DNA of 64,000 nucleotides from Lysinibacillus sp. FSL M8-0337 (GTDB lineage Bacteria; Bacillota; Bacilli; Bacillales_A; Planococcaceae). The notes under the pieces were generated by a model. The model saw only the letters and a program-made list of their open reading frames with translations, was not told the origin of the DNA and did not search any database. A program made the translations under genes and the position numbers. The stretch is from contig NZ_CP151996.1 of NCBI RefSeq assembly GCF_038593855.1, positions 310,001 through 374,000 on the forward strand, in the 5' to 3' direction. Of this stretch, positions 35,601 through 43,924 are shown one piece after another; the first letter of the stretch is position 1, and every line of letters starts with the position of its first letter.

Positions 35601-37121
35601 ATGGATGAAAAGTTAGCAAAAAAGCTTCGTAATGAACAGTTACGAAACAAAGTTGTAACAGCAGAAGAAGCAGCATCTTGGATTAAGGACGGCATGGTAC
35701 TTGGTATGAGCGGATTTACACGTGCAGGCGATGTGAAAGTGGTACCGCTTGCACTTGTGGAGAAAGCGAAAACAGAAAGCTTCAAAGTAGATGTATATAC
35801 AGGTGCATCACTTGGACCAGAAGTCGACCAATACTTAGCAGAAGCGGGTGTAATTCGCAAACGTGGTCCTTTCCAAGGAGATCCAGGTATTCGAAACATG
35901 ATCAATAGAGGAGAAGTCACTTATGTTGATGCCCATTTATCACATAATGCGGAACTAGTACGTCAAGGTATTATTGGTCCGATTGACTTTGCTATTATTG
36001 AAGCTGCTGCAATTACAGAAGATGGCTTATTAATTCCTACAACTTCAGTTGGTAACTCTCCGATTTTCGTACAAGAAGCAGATCAAGTAATCATCGAGCT
36101 AAACGTAGCCCAGCTTGATGCATTAGAAGGTGTGCATGATATTTTTGTACCAGGACCACAAGGTAAACGTGATCCAATTCCAATGCTAAATGCGTCAGAT
36201 CGTCTTGGCACAATTGGCATTCCACTAGACTTAGACAAAGTAAAAGGTATTGTTATTTCAGATATTTTAGATGCTCCATCAACAATTGTTCCAGCTGATG
36301 AAGAAACAGATATTATGGCAAATCATTTGCTGAACTTCCTGCGCGAAGAGATTAAAGTAGGTCGTTTAACAACAAGTTTACGCCCGTTACAATCAGGTGT
36401 AGGCTCAGTAGCAAATGCTGTATTACTAGGTTTCAAAGATTCCGAGTTTGAGAATTTAGAAGTTTATTCAGAAGTACTGCAAGATGCTGTTTTTGAATTA
36501 ATGGATGCTGGGAAAGTAAGCTTTGCATCTGCTACTTCTATTACCCTATCGGAAGAGGTAGGAAACCGTATTTATGGAAATTTTGAAAAATATGCTGATA
36601 AATTAGTATTACGTCCACAGGAAATTTCTAATCATCCGGAAATTATCCGTCGACTCGGTTTAATTTCTGTAAATACAGCGCTTGAGCTAGATATTTATGG
36701 GAATGTAAATTCAACTCATGTTTCTGGCACACGAATGATGAATGGGATTGGTGGTTCTGGTGATTTTGCTCGTAATGCCCGGTTAGGTATTTTTGTGACG
36801 AAATCGTATGCAAAAGGCGGTAAAATTTCTAGTATCGTACCAATGGTTTCGCATGTAGACCATACAGAACATGATGTAGATATTATTGTCACAGAACAAG
36901 GTGTTGCAGACTTGCGTGGTTTAGCACCGAAAGAGCGTGTAGGTCGTATTATTGAAAACTGTGCGCATCCAGATTATAAGGATCAATTATGGGCGTACTT
37001 TAACGAAGCGAACGAGGCAACAGGCGGACACCATACACCACATATTTTAGAAAAAGCGCTTTCTTGGCATGTCAATTTAGCTAAGAACGGTACAATGCAA
37101 GATCCATCATTTGCAAAATAA
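35601..37121 (+). CDS. Acetyl-CoA hydrolase/transferase family (succinate:CoA transferase type)
   Basis: The 506-residue protein is a class I CoA-transferase of the Cat1/AarC kind. VLGMSGFTRAGDVKVVP lies near the N-terminus, SVGNSPIFVQEADQVIIE near residue 152, PLQSGVGSVANAVL near 260, the active region SFASATSITLSEEVGN near 310, and NGIGGSGDFARNA near 385. It would transfer CoA between acetate and another acid such as succinate or propionate, helping acetate handling or short-chain acid metabolism. The acid partner cannot be fixed from the sequence. GGAGGAATAAGG precedes the ATG, and a strong terminator follows. Confidence 0.92.
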   Translation: MDEKLAKKLRNEQLRNKVVTAEEAASWIKDGMVLGMSGFTRAGDVKVVPLALVEKAKTESFKVDVYTGASLGPEVDQYLAEAGVIRKRGPFQGDPGIRNMINRGEVTYVDAHLSHNAELVRQGIIGPIDFAIIEAAAITEDGLLIPTTSVGNSPIFVQEADQVIIELNVAQLDALEGVHDIFVPGPQGKRDPIPMLNASDRLGTIGIPLDLDKVKGIVISDILDAPSTIVPADEETDIMANHLLNFLREEIKVGRLTTSLRPLQSGVGSVANAVLLGFKDSEFENLEVYSEVLQDAVFELMDAGKVSFASATSITLSEEVGNRIYGNFEKYADKLVLRPQEISNHPEIIRRLGLISVNTALELDIYGNVNSTHVSGTRMMNGIGGSGDFARNARLGIFVTKSYAKGGKISSIVPMVSHVDHTEHDVDIIVTEQGVADLRGLAPKERVGRIIENCAHPDYKDQLWAYFNEANEATGGHHTPHILEKALSWHVNLAKNGTMQDPSFAK

Positions 37122-37128
37122 TGATATA

Positions 37129-37170
37129 AAAAAGCCTTGAGAGTTTGTTTGTTGTCTCTCAAGGCTTTGA
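37129..37170. terminator. Terminator between convergent genes
   Basis: AAAGCCTTGAGAG / CTCTCAAGGCTTT, perfect 13-bp stem. Confidence 0.9.
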
Positions 37171-37181
37171 TTTGTTTAAAT

Positions 37182-37811
37182 TTATTTTTTAAAGGCAGAT
37201 GTTACTTTAGGCTCTGTCCCTTGGATAAGCCGTTTAATATTTTCAATATGCAACATGAGCGCGATACCAAAAAGAACAATTGAAATCATTGTTGGTCCAA
37301 CCCCAGGTATCCATAAGTAAGTTGCTGTACAAAAAACAATATAAAATACAAGCACACCAATGATTAAATAATTTGTTGTTAAAGATAAAATGACAAATAA
37401 CATAAGTGCAAATAATGCAATTTTCCAATCAATAGCGAGCAATATGCCTATGATTGATGCAGTTCCTTTCCCGCCTTTGAAGCCCATATGGAACGGGAAG
37501 TTATGACCTAGTATTACACTAGCAGCTATTGCATAGGTTAATAACCACATTTGTACTTCAGTAAATTGTGAAGCATTGGAGGAAAAGTAGTAAAGTGCGC
37601 ATAGCACGGCAGCAACTCCTTTACCTATATCTATAAGTGCTACTAATATGCCGTATTTCCATCCAAGAGAAAGCGTTGCGTTTGAGGCACCCGCATTGCC
37701 ATGGCCAGTCTTTTTTAAATCTACTCCAGAAAGAAACTGTGCCACTTTAGAGCCATGAATACAGCCGATTAGATAACCAATAATAATAAAAATAATCATG
37801 GCTTTTACCAT
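37182..37811 (-). CDS. plsY: PlsY-type glycerol-3-phosphate acyltransferase family protein
   Basis: The 209-residue membrane protein has the PlsY motifs: GCIHGSKVAQFL with the loop KKTGHGNAGASNATLSLGW (motif 1, near residues 32-52), LGHNFPFHMGFKGGKGTA (motif 2, near 100-117), and a third near the C-terminus. PlsY moves the acyl group of acyl-phosphate to glycerol-3-phosphate, the first step of phospholipid synthesis. Motif 1 differs from the usual GSGNxGATNxLR, having GHGNAGASNATLSLG. This may therefore be a divergent second PlsY rather than the main enzyme. Confidence 0.85.
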   Translation of the reverse strand: MVKAMIIFIIIGYLIGCIHGSKVAQFLSGVDLKKTGHGNAGASNATLSLGWKYGILVALIDIGKGVAAVLCALYYFSSNASQFTEVQMWLLTYAIAASVILGHNFPFHMGFKGGKGTASIIGILLAIDWKIALFALMLFVILSLTTNYLIIGVLVFYIVFCTATYLWIPGVGPTMISIVLFGIALMLHIENIKRLIQGTEPKVTSAFKK

Positions 37812-37907
37812 AAAAATACTCCTTTCAAACTATATTTTTATATAGTGTATGTGTTCTTATTACGTAAAGGAGCAGACAGAAGTTTCAGAAAAAAATAAAT
37901 TTTACTG

Positions 37908-37936
37908 TTGACAGAAAAAAAGTCTATGTTTATACT
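37908..37936 (+). promoter_or_regulatory. Promoter of the SAM riboswitch-metY unit
   Basis: TTGACA (37908-37913), 17-base spacer, TATACT (37931-37936). Confidence 0.85.
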
Positions 37937-37966
37937 GTGTAACAACGATGGAAATTGAATCACATA

Positions 37967-38079
37967 CTCTTATCAAGAGCGGCGGAGGGATAGGCCCTAT
38001 GATGCCCGGCAACCAGTGAGTGACGAACTTGCTAAGGTGCTAATTCCTACAGATTCTTACTTGGATCTGGCAGATAAGG
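37967..38079 (+). promoter_or_regulatory. SAM-I (S-box) riboswitch
   Basis: Contains the conserved string CTTATCAAGAGCGGCGGAGG, then GGCCCTATGATGCCCGGCAA and AAGGTGCTAATTCC. P1 closes CTTATC with GATAAG. The terminator at 38100-38132 completes the switch, so S-adenosylmethionine should turn off metY by premature termination. Confidence 0.97.
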
Positions 38080-38099
38080 GGAGGAAAACTTGCAACCGC

Positions 38100-38132
38100 A
38101 ACCCTCTTCTTAACTGAAGGGGGTTTTTGTTT
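38100..38132 (+). terminator. Riboswitch expression-platform terminator
   Basis: AACCCTCTTC / GAAGGGGGTT followed by TTTT. Confidence 0.85.
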
Positions 38133-38193
38133 TCTCACATAAATCCTCCTCATCTCCGGTACCATCGTAAAACCCATTTAGGAGGAAGAAAAC

Positions 38194-39495
38194 ATGTCGA
38201 ATTTTAAACCAGAAACTTTACTATTACACGGTGGCCAAGAGCCAGACCCAGTGACAGGCTCCCGAACTGTACCGGTGTACCGTTCAACAGCTTTCGTATT
38301 TAAAGACACTGCTCATGCGCAACGTCTTTTCGCTTTAGAAGAAGCGGGCAATATTTATACACGTATTACAAATCCAACTGTAGATGTTTTTGAAAAACGC
38401 GTCGCTTTATTGGAGGGCGGTACAGCAGCAGTAGCACTTTCATCAGGTGCAGCAGCTATCGCATTTTCAATTTTAAATCTTGCAGGAGCAGGGGATGAAA
38501 TCGTAGCAGCAAGTTCTTTATACGGAGGAACATATAACTTATTAGCAAATACACTACCAAACTACGGTATTAAAACAATTTTCGTAGATGAAACAAATCC
38601 TGAGAATTTCCGATCTGCCATTAATGAAAAGACAAAAGCAGTGTTCGCTGAAATTTACGGAAACCCAAGCTTAAAAGTGCTAGATGTAGAGGCAGTAGCT
38701 ACAATTGCACATGACAACGGTTTACCTTTAATTATTGATAGCACTTTTGCTTCACCATATGGCTCAACACCAATCGACTTCGGTGCAGATATCGTCGTTC
38801 ACTCAGCGACAAAATGGATTGGCGGACACGGTACAACTTTAGGCGGTGTAGTTGTGGATGCAGGGAAATTTGATTGGACTCAAGGTAGATTCCCAGGATT
38901 TACAGAACCTGACGCATCTTATCACGGATTACGATACGGTATTGATACTGCAGCGGCTGCATTTGCCACAAAACTGCGCGTGCAATTACTACGTGATTTT
39001 GGACCAACATTAAGTGCAGATGCTGCATTTAACTTATTACAAGGTTTAGAAACGCTCCATTTGCGAATTCCTAAACATAATGAAAATGCCTTAGCAGTTG
39101 CAGAATATTTACGTAACCACCCATCTGTGGAGTATGTAAACTATAATGGATTAGAAGATTTTGCTACACATGATTTAGCGAAGAAATATTTGAAAAATGG
39201 CTTCGGTTCAGTGCTTACATTTGGCATTAAAGGTGGACGAGAAGCAGGCCGTCAATTAATAGACAGCGTAAAATTATTTTCACACGTAGCAAATGTAGGC
39301 GATGCAAAATCACTAATTATTCACCCAGCGTCTACAACTCATCAACAATTATCTGCTGAGGAATTAATCCAAACTGGTGTTTCCGAGTCGCTCATTCGCT
39401 TATCAATTGGTTTAGAGGCAATTGAGGATATTATTGCAGATTTAGAACAAGCTATTGCACAAGTAACAACAACTGAACAAAAAGTAGAAGCATAA
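38194..39495 (+). CDS. metY: O-acetylhomoserine sulfhydrylase (homocysteine synthase)
   Basis: The 433-residue PLP enzyme is of the Cys/Met metabolism family. The opening FKPETLLLHGGQEPDP and the residues YTRITNPT and SSGAAAIAF are typical; the cofactor Lys is Lys207 in HSATKWIGGHGT, and the C-terminus has SHVANVGDAKSLIIHPASTTH. Its length and the inserted segment after the PLP Lys (RFPGFTEPDASYHGL) mark the MetY group rather than cystathionine synthases. It joins sulfide to O-acetyl-homoserine to give homocysteine. It is controlled by the SAM riboswitch in front. AGGAGGAAG precedes the ATG. The homoserine dehydrogenase needed for the substrate lies 1.2 kb further on. Confidence 0.95.
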   Translation: MSNFKPETLLLHGGQEPDPVTGSRTVPVYRSTAFVFKDTAHAQRLFALEEAGNIYTRITNPTVDVFEKRVALLEGGTAAVALSSGAAAIAFSILNLAGAGDEIVAASSLYGGTYNLLANTLPNYGIKTIFVDETNPENFRSAINEKTKAVFAEIYGNPSLKVLDVEAVATIAHDNGLPLIIDSTFASPYGSTPIDFGADIVVHSATKWIGGHGTTLGGVVVDAGKFDWTQGRFPGFTEPDASYHGLRYGIDTAAAAFATKLRVQLLRDFGPTLSADAAFNLLQGLETLHLRIPKHNENALAVAEYLRNHPSVEYVNYNGLEDFATHDLAKKYLKNGFGSVLTFGIKGGREAGRQLIDSVKLFSHVANVGDAKSLIIHPASTTHQQLSAEELIQTGVSESLIRLSIGLEAIEDIIADLEQAIAQVTTTEQKVEA

Positions 39496-39657
39496 CTATT
39501 AAGATAGCCAATGATTTATGTTGTAGCGTTTACGTATTTTCTCATTCGAAATGCCTCATTTGGTAATGCGTATAACGTTGCGACATTCATCCTTACCTCA
39601 TTCGGTGAGTTTTCTGAAATTTTTTATAAATAATACCTAGTAATTTTATAAGCATTG

Positions 39658-39686
39658 TTGACTTGGTTAAAACCATGCTGTATACT
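39658..39686 (+). promoter_or_regulatory. Strong sigma-A-type promoter
   Basis: TTGACT (39658-39663), 17-base spacer, TATACT (39681-39686), about 200 bases before the next start codon. Confidence 0.8.
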
Positions 39687-39692
39687 AGGGAT

Positions 39693-39892
39693 TAAGTAAA
39701 ACGTTCGAAAGGCTACCAACCTTGAACAAAGTGATGATGTTACTAAACTTTCACCGCCATTCATTAGGCGAAAACAGCTAATTTGTTTTCATAAGTGCTC
39801 CCCCACTTTTGAATATATATATGAAAGGGGGTAGCTACCTAGCCAGTAGCTACTCTCGCTTTCCATAACTGATCGAAAAAGGAGTGTTAACA
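39693..39892 (+). promoter_or_regulatory. Hairpin-rich 5' leader, candidate cis-regulatory RNA
   Basis: Between promoter and start codon lie four consecutive stems: CGCC/GGCG (39755-39770), GAAAACA/TGTTTTC (39770-39790), CCCCC..CTTT/AAAGGGGG (39800-39831) and GTAGCTAC/GTAGCTAC (39831-39853). The ribosome site AAAAAGGAG follows. No known riboswitch signature was recognised and there is no T-box AGGGTGG..ACCGCG sequence. The preceding 39496-39657 has no gene. Confidence 0.55.
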
Positions 39893-40279
39893 ATGGGAAA
39901 TATTTATCGTGCACAAAATGTAACTGCTTATCTTATATATGAATTAAATGAAAGCCATCATTTTGTAAATAATATGGCCATTCAATACTTACTTTCGACA
40001 GTTGAATCAAAATGGCAACAAACTTTTGGACATAGTGCTTTTGAAGAAATCGTATATGCTAAAGAAGAAGGCTATACAGTAAAAGAAGTTTTTGAAGAGT
40101 ATAAAGTTCATGGTACAAACCATATTACGCTACCTGCGACAGAGTATTACTTACAATACGGGTCATTTCAACTAATCGAGCGCACATATGCCATACCGAA
40201 CTTTACACAGGAAGAAATCAAACTAGTACAATCAGCTTTAGCACAATATCGTTATCGATTATTTTTACTAGCAAGTTAA
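39893..40279 (+). CDS. Unknown 128-residue cytosolic protein with structured leader
   Basis: ATG 39893 lies eight bases after AAAAAGGAG; GTG 39884 overlaps that site and is rejected. The protein has no signal peptide or membrane helix. It is rich in aromatic and acidic residues (YRAQNVTAYLIYELNESHHF, YLQYGSFQLIERTYAIPNF). The N-terminal part suggests a mixed fold, and the C-terminus an amphipathic helix (EEIKLVQSALAQYRYRLFLL). I do not recognise a family. Its own strong promoter, long leader and terminator show it is a single-gene unit between metY and hom. Confidence 0.7.
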   Translation: MGNIYRAQNVTAYLIYELNESHHFVNNMAIQYLLSTVESKWQQTFGHSAFEEIVYAKEEGYTVKEVFEEYKVHGTNHITLPATEYYLQYGSFQLIERTYAIPNFTQEEIKLVQSALAQYRYRLFLLAS

Positions 40280-40297
40280 CTTTCCCTTATATTTTTT

Positions 40298-40334
40298 AGC
40301 TCATTCTCTACTGCTATAGGGAATGAGCTTTTTG
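40298..40334 (+). terminator. Rho-independent terminator
   Basis: AGCTCATTC / GAATGAGCT, then TTTTG. Confidence 0.85.
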
Positions 40335-40688
40335 TTGTGCTAAGTTTTTTTGAATTTGTTTCGACTTTTCAAGACAGCCATTCTATAAGTAGTATCTTCG
40401 TACATATATAATAGAAGAAAGGCATTTTTTTTTATAAAAGAATCGTCAATATTTGTTCAAAAATTATAGATTTATTAAAAAAACGTATAATAAAGGCAAT
40501 GAAACCGATTTCTTTTGCACGCCTAGAGAAAACAAATGTCCATCCTAGAAAGATTTTTCTTGTGCAATGGATTTATTTGCGTTACAATTTTCTTTAGGTT
40601 AAATTTTGAATTATTTGAATATGTGCTTGTAGGCACAAACTTTATATAGAGAGAAAACTGGAGAAATGTACGTTGGAGGGAATCAAGT
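40335..40688 (+). other. Leader region of hom
   Basis: About 350 bases without a gene. A TATAAT lies at 40486-40491 without a clear -35. A hairpin with TCCAT/ATGGA and AGAAA/TTTCT lies at about 40538-40573, and a small GTGC/GCAC hairpin near 40623-40636. No T-box or SAM element was recognised. Confidence 0.4.
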
Positions 40689-41675
40689 ATGGCAACTATA
40701 AAGGCAGCGATCTTAGGATTTGGAACTGTAGGTCAAGGAATTTATCATATTTTAAATGAAAAGCGTGAAGAGCTAAAACATAAATTAGGCATTGAGTTAG
40801 AAGTAGCAAAAATATTAGTAACGGATGCTAGTCGTGAACGTGTTCCGGGCACAGCACATTTAATGACAACGAGTATGGATGAAGTGTTGGCAGAGCCTGG
40901 CATGCAAGTTGTATTCGAAGCGATTGTCAATGAAGAGCCGGCATTTGGCTATTTAAAGCGTGCGGTTGAACATAAATGTCATGTGATTACAGCGAACAAA
41001 GTGATGTTTGCCAAACGTGGCTTAGAGTTACAGGAGCTTGCAAAGGCAAATGGTGTTTTCGTTGGCTTTGAAGCAACTACAGCAGGTGGAGTGCCTGTTA
41101 TCAAAACGATGAAAAATATTTTGCTTGTAAACGATGTAAGTCGAATTCAAGGTATTTTGAATGGTACTTCAAACTATATTTTAACAAAAATGCGTGCGCA
41201 AGGCTGGTCCTTCGAGAAAGCCTTAAAAGAAGCACAAAATTTAGGGTATGCAGAAGCAGATCCTTATAATGATGTGTCTGGTCAAGATGCTTTTAAAAAG
41301 CTAATGATTTTAAGTGCATTAGCATTTGGTGAGCAACCAGATTGGGCTGATGTTGAAGTAATTGGTATTGATTGTATTTCTGCTGAACAGGTGAAAGATG
41401 CTTGTGAAAAAGGCTTACGTTATCGCCATGTAGCCGAAGTGGAGAAATTAGCGAACGGTAAAGTGGTGGCAAAAGTAGGTCCACAACTAGTAGATAAAGA
41501 GCATCCACTTTATCCGGTAGATGATGTTAATAATGCGGTTGCGCTTGAAACAAACTATATTGGTACATTAACATTGGTAGGACCAGGTGCAGGAATGTAT
41601 CCAACAGCAAGCGTGATGGTAGAGGACTACGCTGAAATTATCGGAAAACGCGCTGGGTTCGTTGTGAGTATTTAA
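40689..41675 (+). CDS. hom: Homoserine dehydrogenase, short form
   Basis: The 328-residue NAD(P) enzyme starts with the Rossmann glycine motif AILGFGTVGQGIY. It has the catalytic region TANKVMFAKRG near residue 98, ATTAGGVPVIKTM near 128, the signature ILNGTSNYILTKM near 152 and EADPYNDVSGQDAFKKL near 185. It lacks the C-terminal ACT domain that gives feedback inhibition by threonine in B. subtilis Hom, so it may be threonine insensitive or a second copy. It reduces aspartate semialdehyde to homoserine, feeding methionine (MetY upstream) and threonine synthesis. TTGGAGGGAATCAAGT precedes the ATG. Confidence 0.92.
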   Translation: MATIKAAILGFGTVGQGIYHILNEKREELKHKLGIELEVAKILVTDASRERVPGTAHLMTTSMDEVLAEPGMQVVFEAIVNEEPAFGYLKRAVEHKCHVITANKVMFAKRGLELQELAKANGVFVGFEATTAGGVPVIKTMKNILLVNDVSRIQGILNGTSNYILTKMRAQGWSFEKALKEAQNLGYAEADPYNDVSGQDAFKKLMILSALAFGEQPDWADVEVIGIDCISAEQVKDACEKGLRYRHVAEVEKLANGKVVAKVGPQLVDKEHPLYPVDDVNNAVALETNYIGTLTLVGPGAGMYPTASVMVEDYAEIIGKRAGFVVSI

Positions 41676-41682
41676 GTATTTG

Positions 41683-41727
41683 GTGCCAGTCACTCAAACA
41701 ATTTTGAATTGTTTGAGTGACTGGCAC
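41683..41727. repeat. Perfect 45-bp palindrome, GTGCCAGTCACT family
   Basis: 21-base perfect arms start GTGCCAGTCACTCAAACAAT and enclose TTG. It lies between hom and a convergent gene. Related copies are at 31312-31356 and 62229-62268, with half-copies at 6182-6280. Confidence 0.9.
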
Positions 41728-41736
41728 TTTTAGTCT

Positions 41737-41967
41737 TTAGTCTTCGTCTTTAACATCAATATCTTCAGGAATGGGTGTGTTACGCCAAATTTCTATTTCT
41801 TCTTTTATCCGTTCTAGTTGTTCAAAATAGGTGCTAAATTGTGCACTGTTAATTAGTAATTGATGACCATCATATATGGAACGGATGCGTCCTTCATAAA
41901 CAAGTCGTAGTACTTGCTCCTCCGGCATGCCAAGATCAATGGCTGTTTCTTCAATGGTTTTATACAT
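41737..41967 (-). CDS. Small helix-turn-helix (excisionase-like) protein
   Basis: In this 76-residue protein the first half (MYKTIEETAIDLGMPEEQVLRLVYEGRIRS, in two segments) has the form of an HTH_17/MerR-like excisionase fold. It has a helix, a turn and a second helix, followed by a short wing with DGHQLLINSAQF. The C-terminal part is an acidic helix. AAAAGGAGCG precedes the ATG. No integrase is nearby, so it is more likely a chromosomal DNA-binding protein than part of a phage. Confidence 0.65.
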   Translation of the reverse strand: MYKTIEETAIDLGMPEEQVLRLVYEGRIRSIYDGHQLLINSAQFSTYFEQLERIKEEIEIWRNTPIPEDIDVKDED

Positions 41968-42121
41968 AAGCGGTCGCTCCTTTTGATGTATCTATTATAC
42001 CTTCTCTCGAATGGAATGCATAATGATGGATTAATATAAGGAAAGGAATTTGGGAATTGTTTGATTTTGGATAAATCTGTATAGTTAGTAGTAATCGTGT
42101 TATAGGCAGGAGGGATAAGCA

Positions 42122-42982
42122 ATGGTCTATCCATATTTTTTTGTTCTTCTAGCAGCTATTTTATGGGGAATGACAGGGACAGCACAAACTTTTTTAGATA
42201 AAGGTGTATCTTCCATCGCTGTAGCGACGATTCGTTCAGCAATTGGAGGAGGATTATTATTAGTCGCAGTCGTGTTATTACGTAAAATCTCTTTTCGGAC
42301 ATGGTCCTGGAAATGGACAATATTAGCGGCCGCAAGTATTGCCTTATTCCAAGGTCTTTTTTTTACATCCATCCGTCTAACGGGTGTAGCAATTGGAACC
42401 GTTGTGACAATTGGGAGTGCCCCTATGTTTTCAGGCATGCTAGAGTGGTTATTTTGGAAAACACGCCCCTCTAAAGTATGGGGGATTGCCACAATTATGA
42501 CGATTACAGGTTGTATGTTATTGTTCATCAATAGTGGAGATCGAGCTATTCATTTAGGTGGGGTTGGGCTAGCCGTTTGTGCAGGATTATCTTTTGCCGT
42601 GTACACAAATATGAGTAAACAATTAATGGCGCAGCAAGAAGCATTGCCTGCAGTGGCGATGACATTTTCAATTTGTGCAGTATTGTTATTACCGTTTTCC
42701 ATCAGTAGTGGCTTTAGCTGGCTTGCAGAGATGCAAAATTTATGGACAATGATTTTTATGGGCGTTATGTGTACAAGCATAGCGTATTTATTATTTTTAA
42801 GCGGTCTCCAGAAAATTAGCTCGTCCTCTGCTGTAACGTTGTCACTTGCAGAGCCATTGACTGCGGCCATGCTCGGGGTATTGCTAGTTGGAGAACATCT
42901 AAGTTCAACATCTTGGGTAGGTGTAGCCATGTTGCTTGGAGGAATTGTAGTTCTAACATTTACCGGAAGAAAAAATAAATAA
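42122..42982 (+). CDS. EamA/DMT-family transporter
   Basis: The 286-residue protein has ten helices in two EamA repeats: first FVLLAAILWGMTGTAQTFL, second VGLAVCAGLSFAVYTNMSKQL. The characteristic end of each repeat is present (GVAIGTVVTIGSAPMFSGML and SSSSAVTLSLAEPLTAAMLGVLL, the latter in segments). EamA carriers usually export amino acids, metabolites or drugs. Substrate unknown. GGAGGGATAAGC precedes ATG 42122. Confidence 0.92.
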   Translation: MVYPYFFVLLAAILWGMTGTAQTFLDKGVSSIAVATIRSAIGGGLLLVAVVLLRKISFRTWSWKWTILAAASIALFQGLFFTSIRLTGVAIGTVVTIGSAPMFSGMLEWLFWKTRPSKVWGIATIMTITGCMLLFINSGDRAIHLGGVGLAVCAGLSFAVYTNMSKQLMAQQEALPAVAMTFSICAVLLLPFSISSGFSWLAEMQNLWTMIFMGVMCTSIAYLLFLSGLQKISSSSAVTLSLAEPLTAAMLGVLLVGEHLSSTSWVGVAMLLGGIVVLTFTGRKNK

Positions 42983-43083
42983 GTATGAACAATAGATAAA
43001 AGCTTAAGAAATTCTTCATTTTTATCCTAGTTGGTTTTTAAGATTTAAACTGTACACTATTAATTGAGAGCGAGGTGTATATC

Positions 43084-43776
43084 ATGACGAAGTTAACAGT
43101 TCTTGTAACAGATGATGATCAAGATATTCGTGATGGTATTGAAATTTACTTAAAAAATGAAGGCTATCATGTTATTAAGGCAGCAGATGGTGTGGAAGCG
43201 ATTGAAAAGCTGAAAAACAATGAAATCCATTTAATTATTTTAGATATTATGATGCCGAATATGGATGGTATTACTGCCACATTTAAAATACGAGCAGAAC
43301 GCAATATTCCAATTATTATGCTTAGTGCGAAAGCTGAAGATGGTGACAAGATTCATGGGTTATCTGTTGGGGCAGATGACTACGTAACAAAACCATTTCA
43401 TCCACTGGAGCTGTTGGCGCGTGTTAAATCGCAATTGCGTCGTTATGTACAACTTGGGACGTATAATGACGGGGTTGCGAAGGTGGAAATTGATGGGTTA
43501 GTGCTAGATGAAGATGCCAAGGAAGTAGTATTAGAAGGCGAACCAGTTCGCTTAACACCCATTGAATACAAAATTACAGAATTATTAATGAAAAATGCAG
43601 GGCGTGTGTTTTCGATTCGAGAAATTTATGAACGTGTCTGGAATGAGGAAGCTTATAATGCAGAAAATATTGTAGCGGTCCACATTCGAAAAATACGGGA
43701 AAAAATTGAAGCGGATCCGAAAAATCCACGTTACTTAAAGGTGGTGTGGGGCGTTGGCTATAAAATGGAAAAATAA
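43084..43776 (+). CDS. OmpR-family response regulator
   Basis: ATG 43084 is six bases after GAGGTG. The 230-residue protein has a receiver (VTDDDQD, phospho-acceptor Asp54 in LDIMMPN, conserved Lys in DDYVTKPF). A winged helix follows from about residue 130 (RLTPIEYKITELLMKNAGR, IREIYERVWNEE, VAVHIRKIREKIE). It is the partner of the kinase at 43925. Between them, overlapping the end of this gene, lies a 51-codon membrane-protein frame. Targets unknown. Confidence 0.95.
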   Translation: MTKLTVLVTDDDQDIRDGIEIYLKNEGYHVIKAADGVEAIEKLKNNEIHLIILDIMMPNMDGITATFKIRAERNIPIIMLSAKAEDGDKIHGLSVGADDYVTKPFHPLELLARVKSQLRRYVQLGTYNDGVAKVEIDGLVLDEDAKEVVLEGEPVRLTPIEYKITELLMKNAGRVFSIREIYERVWNEEAYNAENIVAVHIRKIREKIEADPKNPRYLKVVWGVGYKMEK

Positions 43777-43909
43777 AATAGAAAAGTATTTCACGATAGC
43801 AGGGTTTGTGGCAGGTGTAATTGGTCTAATTTATTTCGGTATTTATGCCTATCAAATGGTCAATGCTCGCTCCTCCGAAATGCTACAGTTTTTTGAAAAA
43901 ATTTTTTAG
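43754..43909 (+). CDS. 51-residue single-pass membrane protein inside a two-component operon
   Basis: TTG 43754 opens a 51-codon frame that overlaps the last 23 bases of the regulator gene in another frame. It ends at TAG 43907-43909, 16 bases before the kinase ATG. The product has a basic start (AIKWKNKIEKYF), one clear membrane helix (TIAGFVAGVIGLIYFGIYAY, about 14-33) and a short outer tail (NARSSEMLQFFEKIF). GGTGTGGGGCG precedes the TTG. The overlap implies translational coupling. The position suggests a small modulator of the kinase (inference). Confidence 0.6.
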   Translation: MAIKWKNKIEKYFTIAGFVAGVIGLIYFGIYAYQMVNARSSEMLQFFEKIF

Positions 43910-43924
43910 AGGAGCGTTAAAGAC

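Noticed and set aside
40335..40688. T-box or SAM element before hom
   Set aside because: No AGGGTGG/ACCGCG or S-box sequence; only small local hairpins.
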